Shown one piece after another: positions 1-6,874 of a stretch of 16,426 bases of DNA. How positions within the stretch are numbered: position 1 is the stretch's first letter; every line of letters begins with the position of its first letter. The stretch spans positions 1 to 16,426 of the forward strand of contig VGAF01000019.1 of NCBI GenBank assembly GCA_016870855.1. The letters run 5' to 3'. Position numbers and translations under genes: made by a program. This stretch comes from Actinomycetota bacterium (GTDB taxonomy: Bacteria > Actinomycetota > Actinomycetes > Nanopelagicales > Nanopelagicaceae). Under the pieces are notes generated by a model, which was not told where the DNA came from, ran no database searches, and was given only the letters and a program-made list of their open reading frames with translations.

Positions 1-359
1 CTGATGATGCACTTGCCTGGGCAATCAAGAGTGAGGCGAAGGTAATCTTGGTATCGCCTTGTTGCCATCACGATTTAAATAAACTGATAAAACCAGCTGG
101 CCAAGAATGGGAACCCATTTTTAGAAGTGGAATAGTAAAAGAGCGCTTTGCAGATCTATTGACTGATTCACTCCGCGCTGAGCTCTTAAGAATAAATGGC
201 TACAAGGCAGATATTGTCGAGTTCGTCTCGATAGATCACACGCCGCGGAATCTCATGATTAGGGCGACTTTTACTGGAATCGCCGCCGATCGGCGAAATT
301 ATGAGAGCCTCTGTGAGCAGTGGTCTATAAATCCTTATCTCGCCACGCTTCTTTCCTAA
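1..359 (+). CDS. Class I SAM-dependent methyltransferase, C-terminal part (5' end outside window)
   Basis: The reading frame is open from base 3 and ends at the TAA at 357-359, giving the last 118 residues of a larger protein. It begins with DDALAWAI, followed by a hydrophobic strand and VSPCCHHDL. This resembles the Methyltransf_32-type class I methyltransferases, where an acidic-Ala stretch is followed by a strand and a Pro-Cys-Cys-His motif. The second half (about residues 30-118) is helical with a final beta element (RNLMIRATF). The SAM-binding glycine loop would lie upstream and is not visible, so the fold is inferred from this C-terminal signature alone. The substrate (RNA, protein or small molecule) cannot be told. 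A TTG at 48 is an internal codon, not a credible start. The gene stops 16 bases before argG, whose own -10 box lies in that gap. Confidence 0.7.
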   Translation, partial: DDALAWAIKSEAKVILVSPCCHHDLNKLIKPAGQEWEPIFRSGIVKERFADLLTDSLRAELLRINGYKADIVEFVSIDHTPRNLMIRATFTGIAADRRNYESLCEQWSINPYLATLLS

Positions 360-361
360 GT

Positions 362-367
362 TAGGCT
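362..367 (+). promoter_or_regulatory. Probable -10 box of argG (leaderless start)
   Basis: TAGGCT fits the actinobacterial TANNNT -10 pattern and ends 8 bases before the argG ATG at 376, so transcription would start about at base 374. No Shine-Dalgarno sequence is visible in this short gap. A near-leaderless mRNA is inferred. No good -35 element is apparent. Confidence 0.45.
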
Positions 368-375
368 TGCCCTCT

Positions 376-1707
376 ATGTCGAACACCGTCCTTGCTTCCC
401 TTCCAATTGGAGAACGAGTTGGAATCGCATTTTCTGGCGGCCTTGATACCTCTGTCGCAGTTGCTTGGATGCGTTCTAAAGGTGCAATTCCTTGTGCTTA
501 CACCGCAGATCTCGGTCAATATGACGAGAGCGACATTGCCTCCGTCCCAGATCGCGCTAAACAATATGGCGCTGAGATCGCACGCTTAGTTGATTGCAAA
601 GAGACCTTAATAGAAGAAGGTATAGCCGCCCTTGCTTGCGGCGCTTTCCACATTAGAACTGGCGGCCGGGTTTACTTCAATACAACTCCGCTAGGCCGCG
701 CAGTTACCGGAACTCTCTTAGTGCGCGCGATGCTCTCTGACAAGGTATCTATTTGGGGCGATGGCTCTACTTACAAAGGTAATGACATCGAGCGTTTCTA
801 TCGTTATGGACTCCTTGCAAACCCAACTCTAAAAATCTATAAGCCTTGGCTTGATAAGCAATTTGTAACTGAGCTTGGTGGCCGTAAGGAAATGTCAGAA
901 TGGCTCACAAATAACAATCTTCCTTACCGTGATAGCAAAGAGAAGGCTTACTCAACAGATGCAAATATTCTCGGTGCAACTCACGAGGCAAAAGAGCTAG
1001 AGAAGCTAGAGAGCTCTATTGAGTTAGTAGAGCCGATCATGGGAGTTCGGTTCTGGGATTCAAGGGTTGCGATTGCAAGTGAAGATGTGAAGATCCAATT
1101 CGCATCTGGTCGCCCAGTTGCCATTAACGGTAAAGATTTCACCGATGTTGTTGCCTTGATGCGCGAAGCAAATGCAATCGCGGGGCGCCATGGACTTGGA
1201 ATGTCTGACCAGATCGAAAATCGGATTATCGAAGCGAAGAGTCGCGGTATCTACGAAGCGCCAGGAATGGCCTTGCTGTTTATCGCCTATGAGCGATTAC
1301 TGACCGCAATCCATAACGAGGATACGATTGCAAATTATGCTCAAGAAGGTCGAAGACTCGGAAGGCTGCTTTATGAAGGAAGATGGTTCGATCCACAATC
1401 CTTGATGCTCCGTGAGTCACTAACTAGATGGGTTGCCTCAACGATTTCTGGAACTGTGACTCTAAGACTTCGCCGCGGTGATGATTACTCAATCATCAAT
1501 ACGCAAGGTGAGGGATTCTCATATCACCCAGAGAAGTTATCGATGGAACGTACTGAATCCGCAGCCTTTGGCCCGGAGGATCGCATCGGACAACTCACGA
1601 TGCGCAACCTAGATATCCAAGATACGAGAGCAAAACTTGAGATGTATCGCGAGCGTGGCCAGATTGGAAAAGGAAAGTTTGAACTAGCCGATCCAACAGA
1701 GGGGTAG
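376..1707 (+). CDS. argG: Argininosuccinate synthase, long (E. coli) type
   Basis: ArgG condenses citrulline and aspartate with ATP to argininosuccinate, the penultimate step of arginine synthesis, in the cytosol. The 443-residue product has the N-type ATP pyrophosphatase loop SGGLDTS at residues 20-26, and the long-form signatures FNTTPLGRAVTGT, IWGDGSTYKGNDIERFYRYG, EKAYSTDANILGATHEA and GLGMSDQIENRIIEAKSRGIYEAPGMALL. It matches the ~447-residue E. coli class over its whole length, rather than the ~400-residue form I would expect in most Actinobacteria. I chose the ATG at 376 because it gives the normal N-terminus (SNTVLASLPIGERVGIAFSGG) and lies 8 bases behind a TANNNT box; a TTG at 367 is in frame but would overlap that box. 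No argH or other arg gene is adjacent. The next gene starts 2 bases after the stop. Confidence 0.97.
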   Translation: MSNTVLASLPIGERVGIAFSGGLDTSVAVAWMRSKGAIPCAYTADLGQYDESDIASVPDRAKQYGAEIARLVDCKETLIEEGIAALACGAFHIRTGGRVYFNTTPLGRAVTGTLLVRAMLSDKVSIWGDGSTYKGNDIERFYRYGLLANPTLKIYKPWLDKQFVTELGGRKEMSEWLTNNNLPYRDSKEKAYSTDANILGATHEAKELEKLESSIELVEPIMGVRFWDSRVAIASEDVKIQFASGRPVAINGKDFTDVVALMREANAIAGRHGLGMSDQIENRIIEAKSRGIYEAPGMALLFIAYERLLTAIHNEDTIANYAQEGRRLGRLLYEGRWFDPQSLMLRESLTRWVASTISGTVTLRLRRGDDYSIINTQGEGFSYHPEKLSMERTESAAFGPEDRIGQLTMRNLDIQDTRAKLEMYRERGQIGKGKFELADPTEG

Positions 1708-1709
1708 AT

Positions 1710-3356
1710 GTGTCACAAACAAAAATCTCAAAGATCCTCGATGGCTTTATTGAAGAGGGAATAAAAATGACTCCAATCGGAGCCACCCTCCTTGGCGTCC
1801 CGGGCTTTGATGACAAACTTGATGACTTCTCAATGGTCGGCCAGAAAGCGCGTGAAGAGCTAACTCGAAAGACTTTAAATGAAGTAAGAGCCGAAACTCC
1901 TGAGAATGAATACGACCGAATCGCCCAAGCAGTAGCCACAGAGCGTCTTTCTTCTGAGTTAAGACTGAGCGAGAGCCATGAATCAAGGGCCCTCTTTAAT
2001 TTAATCTCATCACCGGTCACCTCAATCCGCCAGGTCTTCGAAATGATGCCGAAGGAGAGGTCGGATTCAGCCGCTAATGCAACAAAACGTCTAAACGCCA
2101 TTAGCGAAGCGCTAAAGGGATGGTGCTCAACGCTAGAAACTGTCGCTGGCGAAGGAAGAGTTAATTCAACTCGCCAAGTATTATCGACCGCAGGACAACT
2201 CGAAACATTCTCAAAAGGCGCATTCCAAACAGTTGCTAAGAAGTTCGACCAAGCTGGCACAAATAGCGAATTGCTTCAAGCCGCGAAGAACGCTGAATCC
2301 GCCTGCTTAGAAACCGCTAACTGGCTTAAAGGCACTTACGCTCCCAAGTCTGATCCCAAAGATGGAGTTGGGGAAGAGCGTTACAAGATGTGGGCTCGCC
2401 ATTTCACCGGAGCTGATTTAAATCTCCGCGATACATACGAGTGGGGAATTGCCCAACTCGATGAGATCAACGCCCGCATGAAGCGCGCTGCCGATCGTCT
2501 CTATCCAGATGCAACATCATTACGAGAAGTCGCAGATCAACTCGATAAGGATCCTCGCTACACCGTCGAAGGTGAAGCCGAACTTCTCCGTAAGTTAAAA
2601 GAGTTCATCGAGAAGGCTGTCGAACGCCTAGATGGAAGAGAATTCGATATCGATCCACGGATTAAAAATTGCGAAGCACGGCTTGCCCCAGAAGGAAGCG
2701 CCTCAGCTGCCTATTACATGGGGCCAAGTGAAGATCTATCTCGTCCAGGTACTACTTGGTTTCCAACTATGGGTCGAAAGACTTTTAGTTGGTGGAACAT
2801 CGTCTCAACTTGGTATCACGAAGCTGTCCCAGGACATCACCTTCAAGTTGCAACAACAAAAGTTAATACTGTTCGCCTAAATAGATTTCAACGAAATCGT
2901 GTCTGGGTATCTGGATATGGTGAAGGTTGGGCGCTCTACGCCGAACGTCTAATGGATGAACTTGGTGCATTTGAAGATCCTGGTTATGAAATGGGATATC
3001 TATCTGCGCAAGGCCTAAGAGCTGCGCGCATCGTCGTTGATATCGGTATGCACTGTGGCTATAAGGATTTCAATGGCGAGGTTTGGAACGCCGAATCTGC
3101 TTTCAAGATTCTTCATGAACGAGCTCTCCTTGATGACATCTCAGCGCGTAGCGAAGTTGATCGCTATCTAGGTTGGCCCGGCCAAGCCATCTCTTACAAA
3201 GTTGGCGAGCGCTTCATGATGGAAGCAAGAGAAGATGCCAAGAAGCGACTTGGGGCCAACTTCAATCTCAAGAAGTTCCATTCATATGTATTGAATCTCG
3301 GACCAATGGGACTTGATCCATTTAAGGCGGAGATGGCCGCTTGGAACGGCCAATAA
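1710..3356 (+). CDS. DUF885 family putative zinc-dependent hydrolase/peptidase
   Basis: This 548-residue protein carries the DUF885 signature HEAVPGHH at residues 370-377. It resembles the HExxH zinc sites of gluzincin peptidases but with a Pro-Gly insertion. Other family hallmarks are AAYYMGPSEDLSRPGTTWFP upstream, GYGEGWALYAERLMDELG shortly after (a likely glutamate ligand), a conserved R..VDIGMH segment and YLGWPGQAISYKVG near the C-terminus. There is no signal peptide or membrane segment, so it is probably cytosolic. DUF885 members are generally annotated as metallo-carboxypeptidase-like enzymes, but the physiological substrate is unknown and I do not assign one. The GTG start lies 2 bases after the argG stop, behind a purine-rich AGAGGGG, so the two genes are likely co-transcribed. 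The end of the gene probably contains the -35 box of the riboflavin operon. Confidence 0.88.
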   Translation: MSQTKISKILDGFIEEGIKMTPIGATLLGVPGFDDKLDDFSMVGQKAREELTRKTLNEVRAETPENEYDRIAQAVATERLSSELRLSESHESRALFNLISSPVTSIRQVFEMMPKERSDSAANATKRLNAISEALKGWCSTLETVAGEGRVNSTRQVLSTAGQLETFSKGAFQTVAKKFDQAGTNSELLQAAKNAESACLETANWLKGTYAPKSDPKDGVGEERYKMWARHFTGADLNLRDTYEWGIAQLDEINARMKRAADRLYPDATSLREVADQLDKDPRYTVEGEAELLRKLKEFIEKAVERLDGREFDIDPRIKNCEARLAPEGSASAAYYMGPSEDLSRPGTTWFPTMGRKTFSWWNIVSTWYHEAVPGHHLQVATTKVNTVRLNRFQRNRVWVSGYGEGWALYAERLMDELGAFEDPGYEMGYLSAQGLRAARIVVDIGMHCGYKDFNGEVWNAESAFKILHERALLDDISARSEVDRYLGWPGQAISYKVGERFMMEAREDAKKRLGANFNLKKFHSYVLNLGPMGLDPFKAEMAAWNGQ

Positions 3357-3370
3357 CCCTCCGCTAGACT
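3341..3370 (+). promoter_or_regulatory. Predicted promoter of the riboflavin operon
   Basis: TTGGAA (3341-3346) and TAGACT (3365-3370) are separated by 18 bases. Counting from the -10 box, transcription would begin about at base 3377, one base before the first paired base of riboswitch helix P1. That fit with the RNA structure supports the call. The -35 half lies inside the end of the DUF885 gene. Confidence 0.55.
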
Positions 3371-3377
3371 CTCGCTG

Positions 3378-3501
3378 TTGTTTCCGGGGTCGGTGTAATT
3401 CCGAACCGGCAGTCAAAGTCTGCGACCCGCTAGCAGCCAGCTATCGGTGGACTTGGTGAGATTCCAAGACCGACGGTTAAAGTCCGGATGAGAGGAAACA
3501 A
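3378..3501 (+). ncRNA. FMN riboswitch (RFN element)
   Basis: All conserved parts of the RFN aptamer can be read. The closing helix P1 pairs 3378-3385 with 3494-3501 (8 bp, GTTTCC against GGAAAC at its core). P2 is TCGG/CCGA (3390-3393 with 3401-3404), enclosing TGTAATT. P3 is GCAG/CTGC (3409-3412 with 3420-3423). A variable arm follows at about 3424-3444. P5 is CTTGG/CCAAG (3452-3456 with 3464-3468) around TGAGATT, and P6 is GAC/GTC (3472-3474 with 3482-3484). The terminal consensus GGATGAGAGGAAA ends the element. FMN binding is expected to lower expression of ribD and the genes behind it. The element sits between the DUF885 stop and ribD, exactly where a riboflavin operon leader belongs. Confidence 0.96.
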
Positions 3502-3503
3502 AT

Positions 3504-3534
3504 ACGCGCATCCTTGCGCGTGCTCTTTTGCGCA
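3504..3534 (+). promoter_or_regulatory. Two overlapping alternative hairpins between riboswitch and ribD
   Basis: Hairpin A pairs 3504-3510 with 3515-3521 (perfect 7 bp, ACGCGCA/TGCGCGT, loop TCCT). Hairpin B pairs 3515-3520 with 3529-3534 (6 bp including one G-T, TGCGCG/TGCGCA). They share 3515-3520, so they cannot form together, and B also takes two bases of the downstream sequestering stem. The pyrimidine run after A (TCTTTT) is offset and interrupted, so A is a poor intrinsic terminator. I read this as a switching element, with modest certainty. Confidence 0.5.
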
Positions 3535-3556
3535 CCCCGGAAATCTTTCGGAGGTG
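3533..3556 (+). promoter_or_regulatory. Hairpin sequestering the ribD Shine-Dalgarno sequence
   Basis: Bases 3533-3542 pair with 3546-3556 to give about 10 base pairs with a single bulged A at 3552 and a G-T pair. The 3' arm contains the ribosome binding site GGAGG (3550-3554) of ribD. Folding would hide that site from the ribosome, the usual translational output of FMN riboswitches in Actinobacteria. The 5' end of the stem competes with the upstream hairpin at 3515-3534. Confidence 0.6.
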
Positions 3557-3562
3557 GCGATC

Positions 3563-4588
3563 TTGGTAGATATCCAAACCGCGATGCGCCGTGCCGATGA
3601 AATCTCAAAATTAGGTTTAGGCGTGACCGCCCCAAATCCCATCGTTGGCGCAGTCATATTGAGTGACTCAGGTGAATTAATCGGTGAAGGTTTTCATCAT
3701 CGTGAAGATGGCGGAAAGCATGCTGAGGTCGTGGCGCTACAAGCCGCAGGAGCTAAAGCAAATGGCGCCACCCTAGTTCTCACTCTTGAGCCATGTAACC
3801 ATCATGGCAAGACGCCACCTTGTACCGAAGCGATCATCAAGGCTGGAATAAAGAAAGTTGTTTACTCAGTCTCTGACCTAAATCCAAAAGCAGCTGGCGG
3901 TGCGAATCGATTGCGCGAAGCGGGTATCGAAGTGGAATCAGGGTTACTTGAAGAGGAAGTTAGTTTCACTAACCGCGCTTGGTTAACGAAGATTAAGAGC
4001 GATCGTCCTTATACAACTTTGAAGGTAGCGACGACCCTAGACGGAAAAGTTGCAGCATCAGATGGAACTTCTAAGTGGATCACAAATGAGGGTGCACGCA
4101 AAAGTGTTCATGAGTTAAGAAGTGAATGTGATGCCATCGTCACTGGAACGGGAACTGTTATCGCAGACGATCCAGCGATGACGGTGAGGGGAGTGGAGCG
4201 CCGTAACTTCGAATTTAGACCAGCGCGTGTTGTTATGGGCAAACGCGCCATCCCAGCCGGGTCAAAGATTCTCGATGAGAGCGCAACCACGATTCATCTT
4301 GAGAGTCATAGCCTTTCCCAGCTACTTGAGTTAGCCGAGGAGAAGGGGTGGAACCGGATCCTGGTTGAAGCGGGGCCAAAACTCACTAGTGCGTTTCTCA
4401 AGGCTGAGCTCTTTGATGAGCTATTTCTTTATCAAGCCCCAACGTTACTTGGCGGCAGATTTGATTTTGTCGGTGATTTTGAGGTTAGAAACTTGAGTGA
4501 ACGGGTTGATCTGAACCTCCATTCAACCAAGATCATCGGAGATTACGAGAAGAATCTCTTGCTCCACTTATTGGCGGTGAGTAAATAA
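3563..4588 (+). CDS. ribD: Bifunctional pyrimidine deaminase / pyrimidine reductase RibD
   Basis: RibD deaminates the 2,5-diamino-pyrimidinone product of GTP cyclohydrolase II and then reduces the ribose side chain with NADPH. The N-terminal deaminase domain (about residues 1-140) has the zinc site H53-A-E55, then P77-C78 and C87 within PCNHHGKTPPC. The reductase domain (about 145-341) starts at RPYTTLKVATTLDGKVA and includes ITNEGARKSVHELR, GTGTVIADDPAMTVR, RILVEAGPKLTSAFL and LLGGR. In the usual VEGGP motif the second residue after Glu is Ala here, a mild change. The chosen start is TTG at 3563, 8 bases behind GGAGG; it gives 341 residues and the expected N-terminus (VDIQTAMRRADEIS). The ATG at 3584 is possible but would trim that helix. 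A start further upstream would read through the riboswitch. First gene of the rib operon, with one base of overlap with ribE. Confidence 0.96.
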   Translation: MVDIQTAMRRADEISKLGLGVTAPNPIVGAVILSDSGELIGEGFHHREDGGKHAEVVALQAAGAKANGATLVLTLEPCNHHGKTPPCTEAIIKAGIKKVVYSVSDLNPKAAGGANRLREAGIEVESGLLEEEVSFTNRAWLTKIKSDRPYTTLKVATTLDGKVAASDGTSKWITNEGARKSVHELRSECDAIVTGTGTVIADDPAMTVRGVERRNFEFRPARVVMGKRAIPAGSKILDESATTIHLESHSLSQLLELAEEKGWNRILVEAGPKLTSAFLKAELFDELFLYQAPTLLGGRFDFVGDFEVRNLSERVDLNLHSTKIIGDYEKNLLLHLLAVSK

Positions 4589-5190
4589 TGTTTACCGGTC
4601 TAGTAGCGGATAAAGGGCGAATCCTCGCCATTGAAAGTGGCGCTGATTCAGCTGTTGTTGAGATTAAAAGTACGCTCGTAGGAGAGATAAAAGTTGGTGA
4701 CTCAATTAGCGTTAATGGGGTTTGTCTAACAGCTATCTCGCTAGACGAAAGCTCATTTAAAGCAGATGTAATGGTTCAAACGCTTCGAATCACGAGTCTT
4801 AAGAGCCTTAAAGTTGGAAGTCCCGTCAATCTTGAGCTTGCAGCTCGAGCGGACTCAAGACTCGGTGGGCATATCGTCCAAGGCCATGTGGATGGCGTTG
4901 GGGTTGTGAAAGAGAATTCATATGGAGAGAAGTGGCACAAGTTTGTGCTCTCGATTCCTCAAGATCTAACTAAGTACATTGTCAACCAAGGTTCAATCGC
5001 TGTCGATGGAGTCTCTCTAACGGTTGGAGAAATCGTTGGCGAGCAAGTCACCCTTTGGTTGATCCCAGAAACTTTGATAAAGACTAATTTGTCAGAGAAG
5101 AAGAGCGGTGACTTAGTAAACATCGAAGTTGATGTAATCGCTAAGTATGTAGAGCGCCTCATGAAGCGAGGTGAAGAGAGTGGCAAGTGA
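4588..5190 (+). CDS. ribE: Riboflavin synthase alpha chain
   Basis: This enzyme dismutates two 6,7-dimethyl-8-ribityllumazine molecules into riboflavin and the RibD reaction product. The 200-residue protein shows the two tandem lumazine-binding beta-barrel repeats of the family. Repeat 1 starts MFTGLV and contains SISVNGVCLTAISLD. Repeat 2 starts at GGHIVQGHVDGVG and contains SIAVDGVSLTVGEI and LIPETLIKTNL. The N-terminal MFTG sequence is invariant in the family and fixes the start. The ATG overlaps the ribD stop by one base (TAATG), so translation is probably coupled. The name follows the ribD-ribE-ribBA-ribH convention; Bacillus literature also calls it ribB. Confidence 0.96.
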   Translation: MFTGLVADKGRILAIESGADSAVVEIKSTLVGEIKVGDSISVNGVCLTAISLDESSFKADVMVQTLRITSLKSLKVGSPVNLELAARADSRLGGHIVQGHVDGVGVVKENSYGEKWHKFVLSIPQDLTKYIVNQGSIAVDGVSLTVGEIVGEQVTLWLIPETLIKTNLSEKKSGDLVNIEVDVIAKYVERLMKRGEESGK

Positions 5191-6388
5191 ATTAGATAAG
5201 GCAATAGCAGCTTTCGGCAATGGTGGCTTTGTGATTGTTACCGATGATGCAGATCGTGAGAATGAAGGCGACCTCTTCTTGCTCGCCAGCGCTGCTACCA
5301 CGGAGAAAATCGGCTTCATGATCCGCTACACCTCCGGCGTGATCTGTGTAGCGATGACCGAGGAGCGCTCGCGCCAGCTTCACCTTCCTTTGATGGTCAA
5401 GCAGAATCAAGATACAAAGCGGACTGCATTTACAGTCACCGTAGATGTTAAGCATGGAATCACTACTGGCATTAGCGCACAAGAACGAGCCAACACAATT
5501 CGCGCACTAGCCGATTCAGCCTCTAGCGCTGAGGATTTCATCCGCCCTGGACACATATTCCCGCTGATTGCTCATGAAGGTGGGCTCGCGTCAAGACGCG
5601 GTCACACCGAAGCCGTTGTTGAGATGTGTTATCGAGCCGGGGCAGCTCCGGTTGGAGTAATAAGTGAACTTGTAAATGAAGATGGCTCGATGATGCGTGG
5701 CCAAGCGCTTTACGACTTCGCTCGTGAGCACTCGATCCCGATGGTAACTATCGAGGAACTTTCTAAATCATTGGCGCCATCAAACAAGAGGGCAAGTGAG
5801 AAATTTGAATGGGCGAAGTTACCGAGAGCAAATGGTGAGTGGCGAATCGCTACTCACTCCGGCCAAGGTGGCGTTACCCATGCGGTGCTAGCTCTTGGTG
5901 GTTTAAGTTCGAGAGAAGTGTTGCTCCGAATTCACTCTGAATGCTTAACCGGTGATGTCTTAGGTTCAATACGCTGCGATTGTGGTGATCAATTAACTGG
6001 AGCGATGGAAGCGATTGAACAAAAAGGTTCTGGGTTAATCATTTACCTGCGCGAACATGAAGGAAGAGGAATTGGCTTAGGCGAAAAAATTCGTGCGTAT
6101 CGACTCCAAGATGAGGGGCTAGATACCGTGGATGCAAACTTAGCTCTTGGCCACGGAATTGATGAGCGGGACTTTCAGGATGCTGTTGAGATTTTGAATG
6201 ATCTCGGAGTTAAGGATGTAGTTCTGTTGACGAATAATCCAGCCAAGGTCAAAACCCTAGAAGATGCCAAAGTGAGCGTTAAAACCCAAGCTCTAGTAGT
6301 TTCGCCAAATCCGCATAACCTCGCTTATTTGAAAGCAAAGAGTGAACGATTAGGTCATGTTTTAGCTGATAAACGGAAGGATGCCTAA
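5180..6388 (+). CDS. ribBA: Bifunctional 3,4-dihydroxy-2-butanone 4-phosphate synthase / GTP cyclohydrolase II
   Basis: The N-terminal half (about residues 1-200) makes 3,4-dihydroxy-2-butanone 4-phosphate from ribulose 5-phosphate. It has the acidic loop DDADRENEGD (E27, E29, D31), SGVICVAM, the TTGISAQERANTI loop and RPGHIFPL...RRGHTEA. The C-terminal half (about 205-402) opens the GTP ring. It has zinc ligands C255, C266 and C268 in HSECLTGD...CDCG, followed by YLREHEGRGIGL and the TVDANLALGHGIDER and LTNNP segments. Both active sites look intact. I prefer GTG 5180, since AGGTG precedes it at normal spacing; a GTG at 5171 adds three residues and cannot be excluded. It overlaps the end of ribE by 11 bases and abuts ribH directly. 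With 402 residues it has the normal length for the fused RibBA protein. Confidence 0.96.
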   Translation: MASELDKAIAAFGNGGFVIVTDDADRENEGDLFLLASAATTEKIGFMIRYTSGVICVAMTEERSRQLHLPLMVKQNQDTKRTAFTVTVDVKHGITTGISAQERANTIRALADSASSAEDFIRPGHIFPLIAHEGGLASRRGHTEAVVEMCYRAGAAPVGVISELVNEDGSMMRGQALYDFAREHSIPMVTIEELSKSLAPSNKRASEKFEWAKLPRANGEWRIATHSGQGGVTHAVLALGGLSSREVLLRIHSECLTGDVLGSIRCDCGDQLTGAMEAIEQKGSGLIIYLREHEGRGIGLGEKIRAYRLQDEGLDTVDANLALGHGIDERDFQDAVEILNDLGVKDVVLLTNNPAKVKTLEDAKVSVKTQALVVSPNPHNLAYLKAKSERLGHVLADKRKDA

Positions 6389-6874
6389 ATGTCAGGAAAC
6401 GCTCCGAAAGTAGAAGTTCCTTCGCTAGCTGGATCTAAAGTTGCGATTATCTCGGCGCGCTGGCATCAAGAGATTTGTGATGCGCTAGTTGTGGGCGCAA
6501 AGCGCGCCTTGAACGAAGCTGGAATTGCAGACTCCGAAACTATTTATGTCCCTGGCTCCTTTGAGCTTCCGCTCGCTGCCCAATTTGCTCTAAATGCTGG
6601 CGCTGATGCCGCTGTGGTGGTTGGCGTTGTACTCAGAGGCGAGACGCCACATTTTGATTATGTCTGCCAAGGTGTAACCGATGGCGTGATGCAAGTCTCG
6701 CTTAAGTTAGATAAACCAATCGGATTTGGAGTTCTCACTGTCGATACCGTGGAACAAGCGATAGCAAGAAGTGGGGTTGTGGGAAGTAAGGAAGATAAGG
6801 GATATGACAGCGCGCTAGCTGCCTTGGATCTTCTTCGCGTAAAGCGCGAACTGAGTGATAGGTTGAGAAAGTGA
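6389..6874 (+). CDS. ribH: 6,7-dimethyl-8-ribityllumazine synthase
   Basis: RibH condenses the pyrimidine from RibD with the four-carbon phosphate from RibBA, giving the lumazine substrate of RibE. It usually assembles into pentamers or icosahedral capsids. The 161-residue protein has the substrate-binding segments ARWHQEICDALVVGA, VPGSFELPLAA and GVVLRGETPHFDYV, with the proton-transfer histidine H88, then GVTDGVMQVSL and PIGFGVLTVDTVEQA. The ATG follows the ribBA TAA without a gap and has GGAAGGA 8-14 bases upstream. The last four bases (GTGA) are also the start of prpB, which ties the riboflavin genes to the methylcitrate genes. Confidence 0.96.
   Translation: MSGNAPKVEVPSLAGSKVAIISARWHQEICDALVVGAKRALNEAGIADSETIYVPGSFELPLAAQFALNAGADAAVVVGVVLRGETPHFDYVCQGVTDGVMQVSLKLDKPIGFGVLTVDTVEQAIARSGVVGSKEDKGYDSALAALDLLRVKRELSDRLRK
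6859..6864 (+). promoter_or_regulatory. Possible internal -10 box for prpB
   Basis: TAGGTT lies inside the end of ribH and stops 6 bases before the prpB GTG, the distance that would place the transcript start on the start codon itself. No -35 element is recognisable, and a TANNNT match at this distance can occur by chance. If real, it would free prpBCD from riboswitch control. Confidence 0.3.

Noticed and set aside
355..365. Palindrome CCTAAGTTAGG at the methyltransferase stop as an operator for argG
   Set aside because: The 11-base symmetry includes a stop codon and part of the -10 box and is short enough to arise by chance. No second copy is seen in the window.
1595..2260. Minus-strand open frame of 221 codons spanning the argG-DUF885 junction
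   Set aside because: Both plus-strand genes are well conserved across it, and the serine-rich translation looks like a shadow of the sense codons.
3504..3528. Hairpin followed by TCTTTT as an intrinsic terminator of the riboswitch
   Set aside because: The T-run is separated from the stem by GC and holds only four consecutive T residues. The downstream SD-sequestering hairpin explains regulation better. I kept it as part of a switching element only.
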